From Streptomyces sp. NBC_00358 (GTDB taxonomy: Bacteria > Actinomycetota > Actinomycetes > Streptomycetales > Streptomycetaceae), in NCBI RefSeq assembly GCF_036099295.1, contig NZ_CP107976.1, positions 4,340,001 to 4,404,000 of the forward strand: a stretch of 64,000 nt of DNA, given 5' to 3'. The position numbers were made by a program, and so were the translations under genes. Each line of letters starts with the position of its first letter. Position 1 is the first letter of the stretch. A model generated the notes under the pieces. The model had not been told where the DNA came from, did not search any database, and saw nothing but the letters and a program-made list of their open reading frames with translations. Below, piece by piece: positions 17,285 to 25,254 of this stretch.

Positions 17285-18490
17285 TCAGTGGGCCGCTTTG
17301 AGCGGCAGCAGGGCGCTGATGCGGAAGCCTCCACCCGGCCGCGGCCCCGCGTCCAGGGTGCCGCCGACCATGCCGACGCGCTCCCGCATGCCGATCAGGC
17401 CGTGGCCCTGCCCGTCGGCGCCGCCCTCCTCGTACAGCTCGTGGGGCGCGCCCTTGCCGTCGTCCTCGACGAGCAGGCCGAGGCCGTCGTCGAAGTAGAC
17501 CAGCCGGACGCTCGCACCCGTGTTCGGGCCTCCGTGCTTGCGGGTGTTGGTGAGCGCCTCCTGGACGATGCGGTACGCCGTGAGCTCGACGCCGCTGGGC
17601 AGCGGGCGCGCGGTGCCCTCCACCTTGAAGTCGACCGGCAGGCCGGAGGTGCGGCACTGCTCGATGAGGTCGTCGAGCTGCTCGACGTCGGGCTGCGGCA
17701 CGTACTCGCCGACCTCCTGGTGCTCACCGGTGCGCAGGACGCCGAGCAGCCGGCGCATCTCGGCGAGGGCCTGCCGGCCGGTCCCCGAGATGGTCTCCAG
17801 CGCCTTCCTGGCCTGGTCCGGGGCGGTGTCCATGACGTACGCGGCGCCGTCGGCCTGGACCACCATCACGGAGACGTTGTGCGCGACGACGTCGTGCAGC
17901 TCGCGCGCGATCCGGGCGCGCTCGGCGGCGACCGCCACCTTGGCCTGCGCCTCGCGCTCCTTCTCCAGGCGGGCGGCGCGCTCCTCCAGTTGCGCCAGAT
18001 AGGCGCGGCGGGTGCGGATCGAGTCGCCGAGGACCCAGGCGAGCGCGAACGGGACGGTCTGGAATATCGCTATGAGGACGCCGCCGAGACCGCCCGTCTC
18101 GTGCGTGGGCCAGCGCATCTGCGAGAGCGTGCCCGCGCACAGCCCGCCGACCAGCGCGAACCGGGAGGCCCAGCGGGCGCCGTCCGCCGCGACCGTGTAG
18201 ATGATCACCAGCATCGCGAAGTCCTCGGGCGCCGACGGGACGTCCAGGACGAGCTGTGCGAGGCCTGCCGCCACGGCCAGGATCAGCATCTTCTCGGGCA
18301 TACGGCGGCGCAGCGCGACGACCAGGCTCATGATGACGGCGATCGGGAGCGCCGCGGCGACCGACCCTCGCTGGTCCGCGGCGCCGTTGACATTGCTGAT
18401 GCTCACGCCGGAGATCCCGAGCAGGGCGACGGCCCAGAAGCTGTCGACCCATGTCGGGTGCCTGCGGAGAAAGTCATAGAGGCGCTGCAC
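17285..18490 (-). CDS. NarL-group sensor histidine kinase
   Basis: 401 residues. Residues about 15-160 hold four or five hydrophobic membrane segments with little extracytoplasmic sequence. A coiled linker (LEERAARLEKEREAQ) leads to the HisKA_3 box ERARIARELHDVVAHNVSVM, whose His is the phosphorylation site. The HATPase domain has the N box EALTNTRKHG, and VEDDGKG and GHGLIGMRERV for the G boxes. It signals to the adjacent response regulator; the input is unknown. The GTG start (18488-18490) lies 8 nt after a TACTCT hexamer and no ribosome site is evident. Confidence 0.94.
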   Translation of the reverse strand: MQRLYDFLRRHPTWVDSFWAVALLGISGVSISNVNGAADQRGSVAAALPIAVIMSLVVALRRRMPEKMLILAVAAGLAQLVLDVPSAPEDFAMLVIIYTVAADGARWASRFALVGGLCAGTLSQMRWPTHETGGLGGVLIAIFQTVPFALAWVLGDSIRTRRAYLAQLEERAARLEKEREAQAKVAVAAERARIARELHDVVAHNVSVMVVQADGAAYVMDTAPDQARKALETISGTGRQALAEMRRLLGVLRTGEHQEVGEYVPQPDVEQLDDLIEQCRTSGLPVDFKVEGTARPLPSGVELTAYRIVQEALTNTRKHGGPNTGASVRLVYFDDGLGLLVEDDGKGAPHELYEEGGADGQGHGLIGMRERVGMVGGTLDAGPRPGGGFRISALLPLKAAH

Positions 18491-18608
18491 GTAACCCAGA
18501 GTAGGGAAGCGTGCAGTGTGCAGGGGTCAACCCGAGGACCGATCCGGGAGGGCCCCTCGTACTCCCCAAGGTGGAGGCCTCCCGCTCCGGGACGCTTAGC
18601 CTGGCCCG

Positions 18609-19847
18609 GTGGAACGTGCGGCGGCGGGCGAGTGGCGTGGGTGGCGCGAGGCGACGGAGGAGGCGCTGTACGGCCCTTCGGGCTTCTACCGCAGGCCCGA
18701 GGGACCGGCCGGGCACTTCCGGACCTCGGTGCACGCCTCCCCGCTGTTCGCGGGCGCCGTGGCACGGCTGCTGTGCCGGGTCGACGCGGCGCTCGGCCGT
18801 CCGGACGCGCTGGCGTTCGTCGACATGGCGGCCGGCCGCGGCGAGCTGGTGACCGGCGTCCTCGCCGCCCTCCCCGCCGATGTGGCCCGTCGCACGCGCG
18901 GGTACGCGGTCGAGCGCGCGGAGCGCCCCACCGGCCTCGATGACCGGATCGTCTGGCTCGGCGAGCCCCCGCGGGGGATCACCGGGCTGCTGTTCGCCAA
19001 CGAGTGGCTGGACAACGTTCCCGTGGACGTCGCCGAGGTCGACGCGGACGGCGTGCCGCGTCTGGTCCTCGTCCGAGGCGACGGAACCGAACGCCTCGGG
19101 GAGCCCGTCGCCGGAGCGGAGGCGGAGTGGCTGCGGAGCTGGTGGTGGCCGCCGGCCGGCCCCGGTCCGGACCGGGCACCCCCACCGGCCGCGGCAGCCT
19201 CCCGCACGTCCGCTCCGGGCGCGACGCCGGACCGCACACCCCCACCGGGCGCGACGCCGGACCACGCGCCCGCACCGGGTACGACGCCGGTGCGCACACC
19301 CCCGCACGGGGCACCGCGGCGACATGAAGCACCGCACCTCCAGGGAGCGCGCGCGGCTCCCGAGGAGCCCTCCCCGCCCGCCGAGGGCGCCCGTGCCGAG
19401 ATCGGGCTTCCCCGGGACCTCGCCTGGGCCTCAGCGGTGTCCGCGCTCGACCGGGGTCTCGCCGTCGCCGTCGACTACGCGCACTTCGCGGGCGGACGGC
19501 CGCCCTTCGGAACGCTCACCGGATTCCGGGAGGGCCGCGAGACGCCGCCGGTGCCGGACGGGTCGTGCGACATCACCGCGCACGTGGCGCTCGACGCGTG
19601 CACGCTGCCCGGGGGACGCGTGGTGACCCAGCGAGCGGCACTGCGCGCGCTGGGCGTGAGCGGCGCGCGTCCCCCGCTCGCCCTGGCGTCGACCGACCCG
19701 GCGGCCTATGTGCGCGCCCTCGCCGGCGCGGGCGCGGCGGCGGAGCTCACCGCGCCCGGCGGGCTGGGCGGCTTCGGCTGGCTGCTCCAGTCCGTCGGCA
19801 TCCCGGAGGCGCTACTTGTCGATGTCCCCGACGACGAAGAACAGTGA
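18609..19847 (+). CDS. SAM-dependent methyltransferase, MidA/NDUFAF7 (COG1565) family
   Basis: 412 residues. The Rossmann core has FVDMAAGRGELVTGVLAALP (motif I, about 75-95), a family-typical LLFANEWLDNVPVDV (FANE-LLD-FP in relatives) around 130-145, and the C-terminal VAVDYAHF, GSCDITAHVALDA and the final GFGWLLQ region. Mitochondrial NDUFAF7 methylates an arginine of the 49-kDa complex I subunit, the NuoD homologue, and here the convergent neighbour is nuoD2. Residues about 183-262 are a Pro/Ala-rich repeat insertion. The GTG is 7 nt after TAGCCT (18597-18602), suggesting a leaderless message. Confidence 0.85.
   Translation: MERAAAGEWRGWREATEEALYGPSGFYRRPEGPAGHFRTSVHASPLFAGAVARLLCRVDAALGRPDALAFVDMAAGRGELVTGVLAALPADVARRTRGYAVERAERPTGLDDRIVWLGEPPRGITGLLFANEWLDNVPVDVAEVDADGVPRLVLVRGDGTERLGEPVAGAEAEWLRSWWWPPAGPGPDRAPPPAAAASRTSAPGATPDRTPPPGATPDHAPAPGTTPVRTPPHGAPRRHEAPHLQGARAAPEEPSPPAEGARAEIGLPRDLAWASAVSALDRGLAVAVDYAHFAGGRPPFGTLTGFREGRETPPVPDGSCDITAHVALDACTLPGGRVVTQRAALRALGVSGARPPLALASTDPAAYVRALAGAGAAAELTAPGGLGGFGWLLQSVGIPEALLVDVPDDEEQ
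19211..19310 (+). repeat. 30-bp tandem repeat inside the methyltransferase gene
   Basis: Three units at 19211, 19241 and 19271 share GCGACGCCGGACC and CACCGGG. They encode the APGATPDRTPP / PPGATPDHAPA / APGTTPVRTPP insertion. Confidence 0.8.
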
Positions 19848-20963
19848 CCCGAGGATCGCCACCATGTCCGCGACCAGCGTCCCCGGCAGCAGTTCGGCGA
19901 GCGCCTGGATGTTGTTGAAGGACGCGGAGCGCAGCTTCAGCCGGTACGGGGTCTTCTCGCCCTTGCTGACGAGGTAGTAGCCGTTGATCCCGAGGGGGTT
20001 CTCGGTCCACGCGTACGTGTGCCCCTCGGGCGCCTTCAGGACCTTCGGCAGGCGCTGGTTGATCGGGCCGGGCGGCAGCTCGGCGAGCCGGTCGAGGCAG
20101 GCGTCCGCGAGGTCCAGGGAGACGTGCGTCTGCTCCAGGAGGCATTCGAAGCGGGCCAGACAGTCGCCCTCCTGGCGCGTGACGACCCTCAGGGTGTCCT
20201 GGAGCTCGCCGTACGCGAGGTAGGGCTCGTCGCGGCGCAGGTCGAAGTCGACGCCGGAGGCGCGCGCGATGGGCCCGCTCACCCCGTACGCGTGCACGGC
20301 CTCCGGTGCGAGGACGCCCACCCCGCGGGTACGCCCACGGAAGATCTCGTTGCCGAGCACCAGTTCGTCGTAGACGCCCATACGGGAGCGCAGCGCGGCG
20401 ACGCAGGCACGCGCGCGTGTGGCCCATCCGGCCGGCAGGTCCTCCTTGAGGCCCCCGACGCGGTTGAACATGTAGTGCATGCGCCCGCCGGAGATCTCCT
20501 CCATGACGTGCTGGAGTTCCTCGCGCTCCGTGAAAGCGTAGAAGATCGGGGTGATCCCGCCCAGCTCCAGGGGATAGGAGCCGAGGAACATCAGGTGGTT
20601 GAGGACACGGTTGAGCTCCGCGAGGAGCGTGCGCGTCCACACCGCGCGCGGGGGGACCTCCATGCCGAGCATCCGCTCCACGGCCAGGACGACACCCAGC
20701 TCGTTCGAGAACGCGGACAGCCAGTCGTGGCGGTTGGCGAGCATGATGATCTGGCGGTAGTCGCGCGCTTCGAAGAGCTTCTCCGCGCCGCGGTGCATGT
20801 AGCCGATCACCGGCTCCGCGTGCTGGATGCGCTCACCGTCGAGCACGAGCCGCAGTCGCAGCACGCCATGGGTCGAGGGGTGCTGGGGGCCGATGTTGAG
20901 CACCATGTCGGTGCTCTCGGCAGCGCCGCCGATGCCGACCATGGTCTCCGTCGTAGGAGTCAT
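19812..20963 (-). CDS. nuoD2: NADH-quinone oxidoreductase subunit D, second copy (NuoD2)
   Basis: 383 residues of the 49-kDa complex I subunit: GPQHPSTHG at 25-33, HRGAEK at 57-62, RVLNHLMFLG, FYAFTEREELQHVMEEISG, IRVGG-type NRVGGLKEDLP and the C-terminal MVAILGSLFFVVGDIDK. It stands outside a nuo operon. Trp81 lies where the quinone-contacting Tyr (Tyr87 of Thermus Nqo4) normally sits, while His32 aligns with its partner His38. The ATG at 20961-20963 gives MTPTTETMVG. It overlaps the convergent methyltransferase by 36 bp and lies 31 bp from the divergent PH-domain gene. Confidence 0.92.
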   Translation of the reverse strand: MTPTTETMVGIGGAAESTDMVLNIGPQHPSTHGVLRLRLVLDGERIQHAEPVIGYMHRGAEKLFEARDYRQIIMLANRHDWLSAFSNELGVVLAVERMLGMEVPPRAVWTRTLLAELNRVLNHLMFLGSYPLELGGITPIFYAFTEREELQHVMEEISGGRMHYMFNRVGGLKEDLPAGWATRARACVAALRSRMGVYDELVLGNEIFRGRTRGVGVLAPEAVHAYGVSGPIARASGVDFDLRRDEPYLAYGELQDTLRVVTRQEGDCLARFECLLEQTHVSLDLADACLDRLAELPPGPINQRLPKVLKAPEGHTYAWTENPLGINGYYLVSKGEKTPYRLKLRSASFNNIQALAELLPGTLVADMVAILGSLFFVVGDIDK

Positions 20964-20994
20964 GGGCACAGTCTCTCGTACGTACGCTTGCGCC

Positions 20995-21498
20995 ATGGAT
21001 ACGGGGAGCGCGCCGACCGACGAGAGCGTGATGCCGGAGCCGGTCTGGACCGGACTGCCTCCAGGGCTGCTGCGGATGCGACGACTGTTGCTGGTGGTGT
21101 GGCTGGGCCTTCTGACGATCGCGGTCGGACTGCCACTCGCCCTGTTCGCCGGTCCGGGCTGGGCGGCCTTCGCCCTGCTGCCGCTCTCCATGATCGCCTG
21201 GGGCTGGCGCATGCTCGGCCGCAACTGGCGCTCCTGGCGGTACGCCGAACGCGCGGACGACCTGCTCATCAGCCGCGGGGTGCTGTGGCGTGAGGAGACC
21301 GTGGTGCCGTACGGACGCATGCAACTGGTCGAGGTGACCTCCGGGCCCCTCGAACGGCACTTCGGGCTCGCCGGCGTGCAGCTTCACACGGCCGCCGCGG
21401 CGACCGACGCGCGCATCCCGGGTCTCGACCCGGCCGAGGCCGAGCGGCTGCGGGACCGGCTGACCGAACTGGGCGAAGCACGATCGGCGGGACTGTGA
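20995..21498 (+). CDS. PH-domain membrane protein, YdbS-like
   Basis: 167 residues: two membrane helices (about 30-75, LLLVVWLGLLTIAVGLPLAL then GWAAFALLPLSMIAWGW), then a bacterial PH-like domain (bPH_2) with DDLLISRGVLWREETVVPYGRMQLVEVTSGPLERHFGLAGVQLHTA. The ATG is exactly 7 nt after TACGCT (20983-20988), so it is probably leaderless. It is translationally coupled to the larger PH protein (GTGA overlap). In Bacillus the YdbS/YdbT pair has been linked to bacteriocin resistance; the role here is unknown. Confidence 0.88.
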   Translation: MDTGSAPTDESVMPEPVWTGLPPGLLRMRRLLLVVWLGLLTIAVGLPLALFAGPGWAAFALLPLSMIAWGWRMLGRNWRSWRYAERADDLLISRGVLWREETVVPYGRMQLVEVTSGPLERHFGLAGVQLHTAAAATDARIPGLDPAEAERLRDRLTELGEARSAGL

Positions 21499-22955
21499 GC
21501 ACGGATTCCCCGGCCTCCCCGGACTCCTCGGGGCACACCGCCGCCGCGCCCGGCGGTGCCTCCGGCACGACGGGCCTGCCGGGGCTCCCGGAGCTGCCGG
21601 AGCTGCCGGAGCTGCCGGGCGACGACACGAAGGGCGTGCCGGGCGACGACGACTCCGTACGGGGTGAAAAGCCTCTGGCCGAACGGCGGTTGCACCCCGT
21701 GACCCCGTTCCGGCGCGCCTGGGCGCCGGTCGCCGTGCTCGCCGGCTGGGCCGTCCACGACCCCAACCAGGCGCAGGAGCAGCTCACCCGGCTCACCACG
21801 ACCGCGCTGCTCCTCGGACTCGCCGTGATCGTCCCGGGCGCCGCCCTCTACGGCTTCCTCAGCTGGTGGTTCACCCATTTCGCGGTGACCGAGACCGAAC
21901 TGCGCATCCGCACCGGCCTGTTGTTCCGCCGCACCGCGCACATCCGGCTCGAACGGCTCCAGGCCGTCGACATCACCCAGCCGCTGCTGGCCCGCGTCGC
22001 GGGCGTCGCCAAGCTCAAGCTCGATGTCGTCGGGACGGACAAGAAGGACGAGTTGGCCTACCTGGGTGAGGGCGAGGCCCGGCGGCTGCGCGCCGAACTC
22101 CTGGCCCGCGCCGCCGGGTTCGCGCCCGAGTCCGCCGGCGAGGTCGGCGAGGCGCCGGTCCGGCTGCTGCTGCACGTCCCGCCCGGAGTCCTCGCCGCCT
22201 CCCTCGCGCTCACCGGCGCCACGTGGGGCTCGCTGGCCGCCGCGCTCCTCGTCCCCACGCTGCTGTGGCTCGCCACGCACAGCGTGTGGACGGTCCTCGC
22301 GACCGCGCTTCCGCTGCTCGGCGCGGCGGGCGCGAGCAGCGTGGGACGGTTCGTCGCCGAGTACGACTGGACGGTGGGCGAGTCGCCCGACGGACTCCGT
22401 ATCGACCACGGGCTGCTCGACCGTACGCACGAGACGGTCCCGCCCGGACGCGTACAGACCGTACGGATCGTCGAACCCCTGTTGTGGCGCGGCAGATGGG
22501 TACGCGTCGAGCTGGACGTGGCCGGGTCGTCGAACTCGGTCCTCGTGCCCGTCGCCCCGCGCGAGGTCGCCGAGGCGGTGATCGCCGCGGTGCTGCCCGG
22601 GGTGACCGTCCCCGCGTCCCTGGGACGGCCCCCGCGACGGGCCCGCTGGTGCGTGCCGTTCTGGTGGCGCGGATACGGACTCGCCGTCACCGACACCGTC
22701 TTCGCCGCGCGCCACGGGCTGTTGCGGCGCAGGCTCTCCCTGGTCCCGCACGCGAAGGCGCAGAGCGTACGGCTGACCCAGGGGCCCTGGGAGCGCTTCA
22801 AGGGGCTCGCCGACATCCACCTCGACACCGGCGCCGGGAAGACCGTGACGGCCCGGCTGCGGGACGCCGGGGAGGCGACGGAGCTTCTCCAGGCACAGGC
22901 GGACCGGTCCCGCACAGGGCGCAGGGAAGCCCGCCCCGACCGGTGGATGGCCTGA
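21495..22955 (+). CDS. PH-domain membrane protein, YdbT-like
   Basis: 486 residues with two or three bPH_2 domains: the first around 125-185 (VTETELRIRTGLLFRRTAHIRLERLQAVDI), the second around 295-355 (GLRIDHGLLDRTHETVPPGRVQTVRI) and a third around 400-465 (FAARHGLLRRRLSLVPHAKAQSVRLTQG). Paired membrane helices precede the first (about 85-120) and lie between domains. The first 55 residues are Pro/Gly/Glu-rich and disordered. The GTG start overlaps the previous stop by 4 bp; the two proteins probably form a complex. Confidence 0.9.
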   Translation: MSTDSPASPDSSGHTAAAPGGASGTTGLPGLPELPELPELPGDDTKGVPGDDDSVRGEKPLAERRLHPVTPFRRAWAPVAVLAGWAVHDPNQAQEQLTRLTTTALLLGLAVIVPGAALYGFLSWWFTHFAVTETELRIRTGLLFRRTAHIRLERLQAVDITQPLLARVAGVAKLKLDVVGTDKKDELAYLGEGEARRLRAELLARAAGFAPESAGEVGEAPVRLLLHVPPGVLAASLALTGATWGSLAAALLVPTLLWLATHSVWTVLATALPLLGAAGASSVGRFVAEYDWTVGESPDGLRIDHGLLDRTHETVPPGRVQTVRIVEPLLWRGRWVRVELDVAGSSNSVLVPVAPREVAEAVIAAVLPGVTVPASLGRPPRRARWCVPFWWRGYGLAVTDTVFAARHGLLRRRLSLVPHAKAQSVRLTQGPWERFKGLADIHLDTGAGKTVTARLRDAGEATELLQAQADRSRTGRREARPDRWMA

Positions 22956-23008
22956 GGACGAACACCGGCGTGAAGCCGCGCGGGGTGTGCCCCTGAGACC
23001 GGGACGGA

Positions 23009-23041
23009 GTGAGGGCAGTGGCGTGGCGCCACTGCCCTCAC
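23009..23041. terminator. Bidirectional terminator
   Basis: Perfect 14-bp arms (GTGAGGGCAGTGGC at 23009-23022 and its complement at 23028-23041) lie between the convergent ends of the PH-domain gene and the coiled-coil gene. Confidence 0.85.
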
Positions 23042-23079
23042 TGTGTTCCGTACGCCTGCTCGGCGGGCGGGCGGGCGGC

Positions 23080-24885
23080 TCAGGAAGCCGCGGTCCGCAG
23101 CCCCGTCATGTTGATGTGCTCGGTCTCGTCGTGCGCGGTCAGGTCGATGACCTGGCGGTCGGCACCGCCGGCATCCTCGCTCGCGGGCTTGAACCCGGAC
23201 TCGGCCTCGGCCTTGTGCAGGGCGAGCGCCTCCTGGCCGACCACATCGGCCAGGTCCTCGTTCTGCACGGCCTCCATCGCGGCGGCGTCGGACTCCTCCG
23301 TCTGCGTACCGAAGAAGTCGAACCCTCCCTCGGCCGACGGAGGCCGCACCGGCGCGGTGTGCGGGACGACGGCCACCGCCGTCGGCACGGTGAAGTGCCC
23401 GGTCCGCTGGGCGGGCTTGGCGTGCTGCGACGCCCGCGCCTGCTGTGCCGCCTCGGCCTGAGGGGACGGAGCGGTCCGAGCGGACGCGGCGGGCTGCGAC
23501 GGGTGAGCCTCGGCGGCCGCGCGCTGATGCTCGCCGACCGCCTCGGGCTTCCCCTGCGCCCCACCCGCTTCCGCGACGGAGTCCGCGGAGGGACCCGTCC
23601 CGGTGGCCGATGCGCCCGTCGGGGCCTCCCCGTTCACGGCCGCGTCGTTCGTCGCGACCGTGTCCTTCGCCGCGACCGCCTCCGTGGTCACGAGAGCGTC
23701 CTTGGCCGCGGCCGCGCCCTTCCGCATCGCCGCGCGCCGCTTCGCCGCCGCGTCCCTCTTGACGGCCGCGTCCAGCGCGGACTCGCCGCGGGCGGGCACG
23801 CCGGTCGCGGACTCGGCCGTCGCCGGTTCGGCCTCCTGGCCGGCATCCGCAACGACATCGACCGAACCGGGGTCCGCGCCGGGGTCCCTGTCCGGCAGCG
23901 CCAGGGCCACGGAGCCGGAGATCGTACGGACCTCGGCACCGCTCGTGATCCGGCTCAGCGCCGCGCCGGCCCGAAGGAACAGCGACGACCCGGCCGGAGA
24001 GAAGACCTCGGGAGACTCGCCGGTCCCGGTCCCGGTCCCGGTCCCGTTCTCGACCTCGGCCGACGCCTCCGAGTCCGCGCCCGCGTCCACATCTGCGTCC
24101 ACGTCCGCGTCAAAAGGAGCTGTGTCGTCATCGGGCGCCGTGAAGGCCTCGATGGCGTCCATCCCGCTCCCGCGCACGGCCACCGCGCCCCCGGGCTCCC
24201 CCGGCTTCTCGAACGTCCCCGATTCCGCGGAGCCGTCGGAGCCCCCGAAGTCCTCCGAAGTCTCCGATCCGTCCGGTTCCCCGGAGGTCTCGACCGACTC
24301 GTTCACGTCCGGCGAATCCACCGTGTCGACGACGTCCGCCGTGTCCGGGGACTCCGGCGTGCCGGACGGCTCCGTGGTCTCCGCCGCGTCGGGGGCCGTC
24401 CGCGCCGCAGGAAGGGCGCGGACCGGGACCGAGGCCTCTATGGCGAGCTGCCGACGCCCCTCCAGGGCGGTCGCGCGCTCGGTCTCCGCCGTGGCGTACC
24501 GCCGCAGCAGCGCCGCGTGTTCATTGCGCAGGCCGGCCAGCTCGGTGCGCTTGGCGCGCAGCTTCTGCTCCAGCTTGACGCGCAGTTCGCGCGACTCGTC
24601 GAGGTCCGTCTCCAGCTCGGCGACGCGCTCCTCATGACGCCACTCGTCGCTCGCCCGCGCGCGCGTGAGGTCGGCGACACGTTTGCCCGCGGCGCTGTCC
24701 CAGCGGCGCATGACGACCGCACCGGCGACCGCCGTCACCGCGGCACCCGCGGCCAGGACACGGAGCGCGAACGCCTCCGTGAACAGCCAGGGCCCTGCGG
24801 CGCAGACGAGCGACACGCCGGCGATCGCCGAAGGAGGCAGCACCCTGTGCAAGGGCGGGGAATGGCGGTGGCGTCCACGTGGCAT
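23080..24885 (-). CDS. Membrane-anchored coiled-coil protein with a long disordered tail
   Basis: 601 residues. Two adjacent membrane helices span about 18-60, a strong coiled coil runs about 75-150 (RVAELETDLDESRELRVKLEQKLRAKRTELAGLRNEH), and the remaining 450 residues are low-complexity Ala/Thr/Ser/Pro/Glu sequence with a short possibly ordered end (GGFDFFGTQTEESDAAAMEAVQNEDLADVVGQEAL, then DLTAHDETEHINMTGLR). The architecture suggests a scaffold at the membrane, but no family function is known to me. The well-conserved-looking C-terminus may be a partner-binding tail. Confidence 0.75.
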   Translation of the reverse strand: MPRGRHRHSPPLHRVLPPSAIAGVSLVCAAGPWLFTEAFALRVLAAGAAVTAVAGAVVMRRWDSAAGKRVADLTRARASDEWRHEERVAELETDLDESRELRVKLEQKLRAKRTELAGLRNEHAALLRRYATAETERATALEGRRQLAIEASVPVRALPAARTAPDAAETTEPSGTPESPDTADVVDTVDSPDVNESVETSGEPDGSETSEDFGGSDGSAESGTFEKPGEPGGAVAVRGSGMDAIEAFTAPDDDTAPFDADVDADVDAGADSEASAEVENGTGTGTGTGESPEVFSPAGSSLFLRAGAALSRITSGAEVRTISGSVALALPDRDPGADPGSVDVVADAGQEAEPATAESATGVPARGESALDAAVKRDAAAKRRAAMRKGAAAAKDALVTTEAVAAKDTVATNDAAVNGEAPTGASATGTGPSADSVAEAGGAQGKPEAVGEHQRAAAEAHPSQPAASARTAPSPQAEAAQQARASQHAKPAQRTGHFTVPTAVAVVPHTAPVRPPSAEGGFDFFGTQTEESDAAAMEAVQNEDLADVVGQEALALHKAEAESGFKPASEDAGGADRQVIDLTAHDETEHINMTGLRTAAS

Positions 24886-25254
24886 GGCCAGAAACTTACC
24901 GCGCGTAGGCGAATCTTGGTGCCCCGCACGGTAAAAACACAGTCACCCCGGAACCTTTGTCCTGTACCGAGCGTCGGCAGGACACACCGCTTGTCCCATA
25001 AGGCCCGGCACGCCCCCCGGTCGGACCCGCTTCTCGATCAATTCCACCGGCTCCGGACGGTTCACCGAATCGGAATCTTCGGGCACGATATTTCCCCGGG
25101 CGACGACATTCCTCCGCGTCCGGCACCGAATTCGTCCGAACGGCACAGCGCTGCCCGACGCCGCCCGACGTGAGACGGGAACGGGACGGCGCGATGAGGA
25201 GAAAGAACCGGTCCGGAGCGTCTCGGCGGTCACTGGGGCCCCGGCCGGCACGTC
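24886..25254. other. Intergenic region, 369 bp, no gene seen
   Basis: This stretch lies upstream of the coiled-coil gene and downstream of the esterase gene, both on the minus strand, and must hold the promoter of the former. It is locally less GC-rich (for example around 24930-25100). I see no convincing start with ribosome site, no RNA gene and no strong hairpin. Two short direct repeats (CGTCTC-N3-GGTC) are at its esterase-proximal end. Confidence 0.5.

Noticed and set aside
24943..25251. 102-codon minus-strand frame between the esterase and coiled-coil genes
   Set aside because: Poor codon pattern for Streptomyces (third positions not G/C-biased in this frame), no domain, no ribosome site.
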